From Competibacteraceae bacterium UBA2788 (GTDB lineage: Bacteria > Pseudomonadota > Gammaproteobacteria > Competibacterales > Competibacteraceae), in contig DEHY01000078.1 of the NCBI GenBank assembly GCA_002352185.1, forward strand, positions 1-11,186: a DNA stretch of 11,186 nucleotides, given 5' to 3'. The notes under the pieces are model-generated. The model ran no database searches. It was given only the letters and a program-made list of their open reading frames with translations, and had not been told where the DNA came from. Shown here piece by piece: positions 7,016-11,186 of the stretch (positions are counted from its first letter, which is position 1; the number at the start of each line of letters is the position of its first letter). A program made the translations under genes and the position numbers.

Positions 7016-7513
7016 ATGGAAGCAGGCGCGGCGTTTTACCTCAAGCAGGGCAATACCTATGTCCTCAAGCTGGTCGGCGATGTGCGCTATACCATGGGCT
7101 GCGCGCTGGGTGATTTCCTGGATGGCCTGTTTGCCCAGGCCGATTACGACGATATCGTCGTAGACTTGACCGAAGCGCACTCCATTGACAGCACCAGCCT
7201 GGGCCTGCTGGCCAAGATCGCCAATTTTAACCGCCAGCATTTCGCCCACCCGACCACCCTGCTGTCTACCAATCCCGATGTGAATCAGATTCTGGACAAT
7301 ATGGGTTTTTACGATATTTTCACTATTCGAGACACTGGCGAAAATACCTCGGAGGCACTACAGCAACTGGCGATTGCGGAACCCTGTAGCAAGGATGCGC
7401 TGACCCGGATTGTTTACGAGGCGCACCGTGCGCTCAGCGAGATCAATCCGCGCAACCAGGATGAGTTCAGGACCTTGCTCGATGGCCTGCGGCCCAAACT
7501 GGGCAATTTCTGA
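7016..7513 (+). CDS. STAS-domain anti-sigma-factor antagonist (HsbA-like)
   Basis: Predicted 165-residue cytoplasmic partner-switching protein: its Ser phosphorylation state decides which partner, such as an anti-sigma factor, it binds. The STAS fold covers about residues 5-105, with DDIVVDLTEAHSIDSTSLG at 45-63 matching the beta-strand and phosphorylation loop of SpoIIAA/HsbA proteins; the acceptor should be among S59-S61. FNRQHF, LLSTNPDVNQIL and MGFYDIF follow the family pattern. About 55 further residues, mostly helical in character, extend past the STAS core. The ATG at 7016 lies one base after the phosphatase stop codon, with GGAG only four bases upstream, so coupling to that gene is likely and it is the obvious phosphatase substrate. 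By analogy with P. aeruginosa HsbA, the final target could be FlgM or a diguanylate cyclase; nothing in this window proves that. Confidence 0.88.
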   Translation: MEAGAAFYLKQGNTYVLKLVGDVRYTMGCALGDFLDGLFAQADYDDIVVDLTEAHSIDSTSLGLLAKIANFNRQHFAHPTTLLSTNPDVNQILDNMGFYDIFTIRDTGENTSEALQQLAIAEPCSKDALTRIVYEAHRALSEINPRNQDEFRTLLDGLRPKLGNF

Positions 7514-7516
7514 TGG

Positions 7517-7533
7517 CGCCGTTTCAGTCGGCG
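7517..7533. terminator. Small hairpin between convergent genes (weak bidirectional terminator candidate)
   Basis: CGCCG (7517-7521) and CGGCG (7529-7533) form a 5-bp GC stem with a 7-base loop between the stop codons of the STAS gene (7513) and the opposing YkuD gene (7524); it runs into the last codons of the latter. There is no T-run on either side, so intrinsic termination is doubtful. Confidence 0.2.
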
Positions 7534-8009
7534 ATGAATACCCGGTCGCCGACGTCCACCCGCTCGAACAGTTCCAGCAAATCCCGGTTGCGCATCCGAA
7601 TGCAGCCGTGCGACAGCGGCGCTCCCATCGGACTGTGGTCCGGGCAACCGTGAATGTAGATATAGCGGCGCAGCGTGTCGCATTCGCCACCCCGGTTGAA
7701 GCCCGCTTCCAACCCGGTCAGCCACAGAATCCGGCTCAAAATCCAGTCCCGCTCCGGGTGATCATCCGCCAGTTCCGGGGAGTAGATTTCCCCCGTCGGT
7801 CGCCGACCCACCAGCACGGCGTTGAGCGGCAAGCCGGCCCCGATCTTGATGCGGATGCGATGCCAGCCGCGCGGGGTGCAACCGCTGCCGCGCCGCTCGC
7901 CGGAGCCGTTGCGGGCAGTGGACACCGGGTAGATCGCCGTCGCCACCCCTTCCTCCAGCAGGGCAAGCTGCTGTTCCGGGATGCTGACGCAGATTAGCCG
8001 TTCGCACAT
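7524..8009 (-). CDS. YkuD-family L,D-transpeptidase-like protein without visible signal peptide
   Basis: 161 residues. The YkuD (ErfK/YbiS) catalytic signature is complete: IYIHGCP with H120, then SHGCIRM with S133, H134, catalytic C136 and R138. Upstream motifs NGSGERRGSGCTPRGWHRI (34-52) also fit the fold. Members cross-link peptidoglycan or attach proteins to it by acting on the third residue of the stem peptide. That is a periplasmic job, yet the protein starts MCERLICVSIPEQQ with the first strand of the domain and no leader. The ATG at 8007-8009 lies inside the CYTH gene (16-base overlap) and has no clear ribosome-binding site, so translation is probably coupled. The start is forced: any earlier one would lie deep in the CYTH gene and a later one would cut the domain. 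Short leaderless relatives occur in proteobacteria, to my recollection; their substrate is unclear. Confidence 0.87.
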   Translation of the reverse strand: MCERLICVSIPEQQLALLEEGVATAIYPVSTARNGSGERRGSGCTPRGWHRIRIKIGAGLPLNAVLVGRRPTGEIYSPELADDHPERDWILSRILWLTGLEAGFNRGGECDTLRRYIYIHGCPDHSPMGAPLSHGCIRMRNRDLLELFERVDVGDRVFIAD

Positions 8010-8476
8010 GACCAGGCAGTGTAGGGATGCCGCGCCAGTTGCGAATTGTAGTAGCGGATGTCGTGCGACACGTCCTCGCCCAGCCAGCCCGGACGGGCGA
8101 AGGGTTCGTCGGGGTGACTCAGTTCGATTTCCGCCACGATCAATCCCCTGTTGTCGCCGGCAAATTCATCGATTTCCCAGAGATGAGCGCCGAAATGCAC
8201 GAAGTGACGGATTTTCTCCAGGAGCGGCTTTTCGCACAAGGTGTCGAGAATTTCCTCGGCGTCGGCCAGCGGGATGGGGTATTCATACTCGCTGCGCTGG
8301 ATGCCGAGCGTACCGCTCTTGAGGTTGAGGAACCCCTGGCCGTCCGCAATCCGCACCCGCACCGAACAGCGGGCGTCGCTGGTCAGATAACCCTGCCGCA
8401 TTCGCGCCGAGCGTTCGACCTGCTGGCGCCAGCGGTCGTCGAGAACCAGAAATTTATGTTCGATCTCTGTGGACAT
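7994..8476 (-). CDS. CYTH-domain (triphosphate tunnel) phosphohydrolase
   Basis: 160-residue predicted cytoplasmic enzyme of the CYTH superfamily, which hydrolyses inorganic triphosphate, thiamine triphosphate or similar substrates in a tunnel-shaped active site. The defining ExExK motif is at the N-terminus (E4-I-E6-H-K8). Further tunnel residues are seen in MRQGYL (Y30), VRVR (39-42), LNLKSG (50-55), SEYEYPIP (62-69), EKIRH (87-91), WEIDEF (100-105) and VAEIELS (114-120). This compact form resembles the characterised Nitrosomonas europaea and Clostridium thermocellum enzymes, which prefer inorganic tripolyphosphate. I chose the ATG at 8474-8476: MSTEIEHKFL matches family N-termini and GGAG lies eight bases upstream; an in-frame upstream start at 8551 would add 25 unrelated residues. 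Its 3' end overlaps the YkuD gene by 16 bases. Thiamine triphosphatase activity is an equally possible assignment. Confidence 0.9.
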   Translation of the reverse strand: MSTEIEHKFLVLDDRWRQQVERSARMRQGYLTSDARCSVRVRIADGQGFLNLKSGTLGIQRSEYEYPIPLADAEEILDTLCEKPLLEKIRHFVHFGAHLWEIDEFAGDNRGLIVAEIELSHPDEPFARPGWLGEDVSHDIRYYNSQLARHPYTAWSCANG

Positions 8477-8553
8477 CGTGAACTCCAGTGACTGTAATTC
8501 CGGGGTGCGGCATGAAACAGGATCGCGCCTCGTGTATGCTCGACGGGGCAATG

Positions 8554-8620
8554 GGACTTTCGCTTTCCGTCATACCCGCTTGCGCCGGCATGACGAAAGC
8601 GGGCTGCCGGGTGAAAGTCC
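8554..8620. repeat. 67-base nested imperfect inverted repeat (REP/MITE-like)
   Basis: Outer arms GGACTTTC (8554-8561) and GAAAGTCC (8613-8620) are perfect complements. Inside them GCTTT (8562-8566) pairs with AAAGC (8596-8600). The core CGTCAT (8568-8573) pairs with ATGACG (8590-8595) around a GC-rich inner stem with two mismatches and a TTGC loop. An unpaired 12-base stretch (8601-8612) separates the two right-hand arms. The core resembles the dispersed CGTCATxCCCGC...GCGGG repeats found between genes in many proteobacteria. It lies in the divergent gap between the CYTH and HPt genes, 25 bases before the HPt start. Confidence 0.7.
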
Positions 8621-8633
8621 TGGAATCATCACC

Positions 8634-8637
8634 GGAG
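8634..8637 (+). promoter_or_regulatory. Ribosome-binding site that decides the TTG start of the HPt gene
   Basis: GGAG at 8634-8637 stands eight bases before the TTG at 8646. No in-frame ATG lies between the divergent gene and the HPt domain, so this site supports a TTG start. Confidence 0.6.
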
Positions 8638-8645
8638 TAAAACCC

Positions 8646-9005
8646 TTGAATGACGCTAATCCCGATACGCTGCCCCTGCTCGACGCTGCAATCATCGCCG
8701 GGCTGCGGGATGTGATGGCAGAAGAGTTTACTGCCTTGATCAACACCTTTCTAAACGATTTGCTGATCCAGCTTGACCGGCTGCAACAGGCCATTGATCA
8801 AGGTTCCGCTGCCGGTGTTCAACCAATCGCGCATAAGCTCAAGTCCAGTTGCGGCAGCCTCGGCGCGTTCCGGCTGGCGGAGTTGATGCGGCAACTGGAG
8901 CAGGCCGGACGCCTGAACGCCTTGAGTGGCGCTGCGGATCTGTTGCAGCGCATCCAGGCGGTCGCCGGTGAAACCTGCGCCGGCCTGCGGGCGTTGCCGG
9001 ATTAG
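8646..9005 (+). CDS. HPt-domain histidine phosphotransfer protein (HptB-like)
   Basis: A 119-residue single-domain phosphotransfer protein that moves phosphate between receiver aspartates. The phosphoacceptor is H63 in IAHKLKSSCGSLGA (61-74), the classic HxxKSS/GxxG context, inside a predicted helical bundle; RLAELMRQLEQAG (76-88) is the usual following helix. The N-terminus LDAAIIAGLRDVMAEEFTA is typical of small HPt proteins next to phosphorelays. Start: TTG at 8646 with GGAG eight bases upstream. The next in-frame ATG (codon 24) would remove the first helix, and the first upstream in-frame ATG (8469) lies within the divergent CYTH gene. It is separated from the receiver/PP2C/STAS operon only by two opposing genes. 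In P. aeruginosa the equivalent hptB gene is directly beside hsbR and hsbA, so the same partnership is a reasonable inference here. A general phosphotransfer role for an unlinked kinase remains possible. Confidence 0.87.
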   Translation: MNDANPDTLPLLDAAIIAGLRDVMAEEFTALINTFLNDLLIQLDRLQQAIDQGSAAGVQPIAHKLKSSCGSLGAFRLAELMRQLEQAGRLNALSGAADLLQRIQAVAGETCAGLRALPD

Positions 9006-9020
9006 GCTGGCGCGAAGGGT

Positions 9021-9869
9021 TCAGCTTCTGCCGCCACTTCTTCCGCCTTTTCCGCCTTTTCCGGTCTTTGCCACGATCCGGGTCATGGACGCCGAATCGG
9101 CGGGTCCCGGCATGGATCGCTGGGTGGGGGATCGCTGGGTGGTGGCTCGTTGCGCCGCCCGTTGCCGCCGGCGCTTGGTGGCTGCCAGGTTGAGCGCTTC
9201 AACGCCGACCGAGAAGGCGATGGCGAAGTACAGATAGCCCTTGGGAATGTGGAAGTGCAGCCCGTCGGCCAGCAGCGCCATACCCACCAGGATCAGGAAG
9301 CTCAGGGCCAGCATCTTCACCGACACGTTGTCGTGGATGAAACGGCTGAGCGGTTCGGCGGCGAACAGCATGATGCCGACCGCGATGATGATCGCCGCCG
9401 CCATGACCGACAGATGCTGGGCCATGCCGACCGCCGTGATCACGCTGTCCAGCGAGAATACGATGTCCAGAATCATGATCTGGACGATGACCGAGGTAAA
9501 GCCGGCCGGCTTGGCTGCGCGCATTTCTTCCTCTACGCCATCCACGGTGGCGTGAATCTCGGTGGTGCCCTTGGCCAGCAGGAACAGCCCGCCGGCCAGC
9601 AGGATGAGGTCGCGCAACGATACCGGGTGTTCCAGCACCGTGAACAGCGGCGCGGTGACGTTGGCCAGCCAGGCGATGCTGGCCAGTAATAGCAGGCGGG
9701 TGATCACCGCCAACGCCAAACCGGCTCGGCGGGCGGAGGATTGTTGCTGGGCCGGCAGGCGGTTGGACAGGATGGAAATAAACACCAGATTATCGATGCC
9801 GAGTACGATTTCCAGCGCGGTCAGGGTTAGCAGACTGATCCAGACTTGAGGGTCGAGCAATAGCTCCAT
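9021..9869 (-). CDS. TerC-family integral membrane protein with repetitive basic C-terminal tail
   Basis: A 282-residue inner-membrane protein of the TerC family, named for tellurium resistance and containing metal-ion (for example manganese) exporters. Roughly seven hydrophobic segments are visible (about 9-33, 50-71, 87-100, 125-148, 154-171, 184-202, 210-229). The family's two symmetry-related acidic motifs are both present: ALEIVLGIDNLVF (18-30) and DIVFSLDSVITAVG (135-148). From about residue 231 a hydrophilic tail rich in R, T, S, K and G follows (TKRRRQRAAQR, TTQRSPTQRS, KGGKGGRSGG); relatives of about 235 residues normally end near there. The ATG at 9867-9869 has GGAG nine bases upstream. 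The gene converges on the HPt gene with 15 bases between stop codons. It could be a YgdQ-type member of unknown transport function; tellurite resistance should not be assumed. Confidence 0.88.
   Translation of the reverse strand: MELLLDPQVWISLLTLTALEIVLGIDNLVFISILSNRLPAQQQSSARRAGLALAVITRLLLLASIAWLANVTAPLFTVLEHPVSLRDLILLAGGLFLLAKGTTEIHATVDGVEEEMRAAKPAGFTSVIVQIMILDIVFSLDSVITAVGMAQHLSVMAAAIIIAVGIMLFAAEPLSRFIHDNVSVKMLALSFLILVGMALLADGLHFHIPKGYLYFAIAFSVGVEALNLAATKRRRQRAAQRATTQRSPTQRSMPGPADSASMTRIVAKTGKGGKGGRSGGRS
9041..9067. repeat. 9-base tandem repeat in the 3' end of the TerC-family gene
   Basis: TTCCGCCTT occurs twice in exact tandem (9041-9049 and 9050-9058), followed by a diverged third unit (9059-9067). 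In the coding direction it yields the KGG repeats of the basic tail. Confidence 0.75.
9114..9143. repeat. 15-base tandem repeat in the TerC-family tail
   Basis: GGATCGCTGGGTGGG (9114-9128) is followed at once by GGATCGCTGGGTGGT (9129-9143), differing in only the last base. On the minus strand this encodes the tandem pentapeptides TTQRS and PTQRS. The length, a multiple of three, keeps the frame. Confidence 0.85.
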
Positions 9870-9964
9870 CGGTTAAAACTCCGCAGGTGATGAATCGGAT
9901 CGCCGGGGCGGCGGGAGCGGGTGATCGGTTACGGACTGTAGCCAAGAATAGCGGAATGAACGGC

Positions 9965-11186
9965 TCAGCGCCTGCCTGAAAGCGCCTCGTCAATGCAGGC
10001 CAGCACCGCCGCCAGCGCTCCACGATGACGCTCCACCACCGCCCGCCCCCGCCGGCCGGCGGCCTGACGCCGTTCAGGATCGGCCAGCAACCGCTCAACC
10101 GCGACCGCCAGTTCCGCCGCGTTGGCGATTTGCCAGGCCGCTCCCGCTTCCAGTAGTCGCTCGCCCGCCTCGCTGAAGTTGAACATGTGCGGCCCGAACA
10201 GCACCGGCAGACCCAGCAGCGCCGGTTCCAGCACGTTATGGCCGCCGGTGGCGACCAGACTGCCGCCGACGAAGGCCAGATCGGCGGCGGCGTAGAATTG
10301 CAGCAGTTCTCCCATGCTGTCGCCGATAAAAACCGCGCTGTCCGGCGTGCAGGGCCGCTGTTCGCTGCGACGAACCGCTGCAAAGCCACGCTGCCGGCAC
10401 AGCGCCGCCACGCCGTCAAAGCGTTCCGGGTGACGGGGCGCCAGCATCAACAGCAAATCCGGCCACCGGGCGCGCAGGATTGCGAATGCATCCAGAATCT
10501 GCTCATCCTCGCCGGAATGGGTGCTGGCGGCGATCCACACGGGCCGGTTTGCCCCCAGTACGTCGCGCCGCAGCGCTCGCCCTTGTTCCGGCAGCGTTGC
10601 CGGCAGTGGCATGTCGTATTTCAGATTGCCGGTCACTTGCACCCGTGGCGCGCCCAGGGCGCGGAAGCGTTCAGCATCCGCCTCGGCCTGAGCGGCAACC
10701 AAAGTGATGTCGCGCAGCATCAGCGCGGTGAGTCCGCGAATCCGGGCATAGCCGTGCGCCGAGCGTTCCGACAGCCGGGCATTGGCGATCACGGTCGGAA
10801 TTCCGGCAGCCGCGCACTGCCGCAACAGATTGGGCCACAACTCGGTTTCCATGATCACCGCCAGCCGGGGCTGGGTGTTGCGCAGAAATCGCGCCACCGC
10901 GCCGGGCAGGTCATAAGGTGCATAGACATGACGCACCTGTTCGCCTAACGCCTGTTGTACCTGCCGCGAACCGGTCAGGGTGGTGGTCGTCACCAGCAGG
11001 GGCAGATCGGGATAGCGGGCTTGCAGGGCGCGAATCAGCGGCAGCGCGGCGCGGGTTTCACCCACCGACACGGCATGAAGCCACAGACTGCCGACAGGCA
11101 ACAGCGGAATGAATCCCAGCCGCTCGCGCCAGCGCTGGCGATGTCCCGGATCGCGCCTCCCGCGCCAGTACAATCGCAGCAGCGCC
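9965..11186 (-). CDS. waaA: 3-deoxy-D-manno-octulosonic acid (Kdo) transferase WaaA, N-terminus outside window
   Basis: Inner-membrane-associated glycosyltransferase that adds Kdo from CMP-Kdo to the lipid A precursor, making the inner core of lipopolysaccharide. 406 residues are visible; the frame is still open at the right edge and begins ALLRLYWRGRRDP, which matches the region just after the N-terminal membrane anchor, so only about 15-20 residues should be missing. Motifs, numbered from the first visible residue: WLHAVSVGETRAALP (35-49) with E43 as the probable catalytic base; ETELWPNLL (113-121); the inter-domain TGNLKYD (185-191); and the nucleotide-sugar site FVGGSLVATGGHNVLEPA (305-322), followed by FGPHMFNF. 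A TTG at 11171-11173 is a possible start by pattern only and is rejected because the family sequence continues upstream. The 95 bases between its stop and the TerC-family start show no terminator or clear promoter. One versus two Kdo additions cannot be told. Confidence 0.94.
   Translation of the reverse strand, partial: ALLRLYWRGRRDPGHRQRWRERLGFIPLLPVGSLWLHAVSVGETRAALPLIRALQARYPDLPLLVTTTTLTGSRQVQQALGEQVRHVYAPYDLPGAVARFLRNTQPRLAVIMETELWPNLLRQCAAAGIPTVIANARLSERSAHGYARIRGLTALMLRDITLVAAQAEADAERFRALGAPRVQVTGNLKYDMPLPATLPEQGRALRRDVLGANRPVWIAASTHSGEDEQILDAFAILRARWPDLLLMLAPRHPERFDGVAALCRQRGFAAVRRSEQRPCTPDSAVFIGDSMGELLQFYAAADLAFVGGSLVATGGHNVLEPALLGLPVLFGPHMFNFSEAGERLLEAGAAWQIANAAELAVAVERLLADPERRQAAGRRGRAVVERHRGALAAVLACIDEALSGRR

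Noticed and set aside
7981..8491. Plus-strand frames across the CYTH gene (for example 8027-8491)
   Set aside because: The minus frame has the full CYTH motif series including ExExK; the plus frames show no family pattern.
9021..9869. Tellurite-resistance gene cluster
   Set aside because: Only a TerC-family protein is present, without terZ/terD/terA/terB neighbours; the family is mostly not about tellurium.
11171..11173. TTG as the true start of waaA
   Set aside because: The residues encoded upstream to the window edge (ALLR) continue the family sequence, and the N-terminal membrane anchor is still missing.
1..11186. CRISPR array, tRNA/rRNA, insertion sequence or prophage
   Set aside because: No regularly spaced repeats, no cloverleaf-like or rRNA segments, and no transposase, integrase or phage genes were seen on either strand.

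Overview
The window is GC-rich, densely packed bacterial chromosome. Its gene content (nagZ next to a hypoxanthine-guanine phosphoribosyltransferase gene, Kdo transferase WaaA, a CYTH triphosphatase, and a module resembling HptB/HsbR/HsbA) points to a Gram-negative gammaproteobacterium. The gene-family resemblances suggest a purple-sulfur or Competibacter-like lineage, but that is an impression and not a database result. I see no mobile-element genes, tRNA, rRNA or CRISPR array.

Layout from left to right. (1) Positions 1-1151, minus strand: the N-terminal two thirds of a methyl-accepting chemotaxis receptor with one periplasmic Cache domain; its C-terminus lies beyond the left edge. It is preceded by a 240-base AT-rich leader. 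(2) Positions 1392-3067, minus: nagZ followed by the phosphoribosyltransferase gene, probably one operon (cell-wall recycling and purine salvage). (3) Positions 3144-7513, plus: a tight four-gene signalling operon. It encodes a membrane histidine kinase with three PAS domains, a stand-alone receiver, a receiver fused to a PP2C/SpoIIE-type serine phosphatase, and a STAS-domain anti-sigma-factor antagonist. Two junctions are 4-base ATGA overlaps and the third gap is one base. (4) Positions 7524-8476, minus: a CYTH triphosphatase overlapping a short YkuD L,D-transpeptidase-like protein that has no visible signal peptide. (5) Positions 8646-9005, plus: a small HPt phosphotransfer protein with a TTG start, preceded by a 67-base imperfect inverted repeat. 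(6) Positions 9021-9869, minus: a TerC-family membrane protein with a repetitive basic tail. (7) Positions 9965-11186, minus: waaA, missing its extreme N-terminus at the right edge.

The most interesting unit is region 3 together with the HPt gene of region 5. Together they supply every part of a His-Asp-His-Asp phosphorelay ending on a serine phosphatase that should dephosphorylate the STAS protein (partner switching). This resembles the Pseudomonas aeruginosa HptB-HsbR-HsbA pathway, which controls the anti-sigma factor FlgM and the motility/biofilm choice. However, the phosphatase here ends right after its PP2C domain and lacks the C-terminal SpoIIAB-like serine-kinase domain I recall for HsbR. 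The kinase that would phosphorylate the STAS protein is therefore not visible in this window. The relay order and the output are inference; the domains and residues are visible in the sequence.
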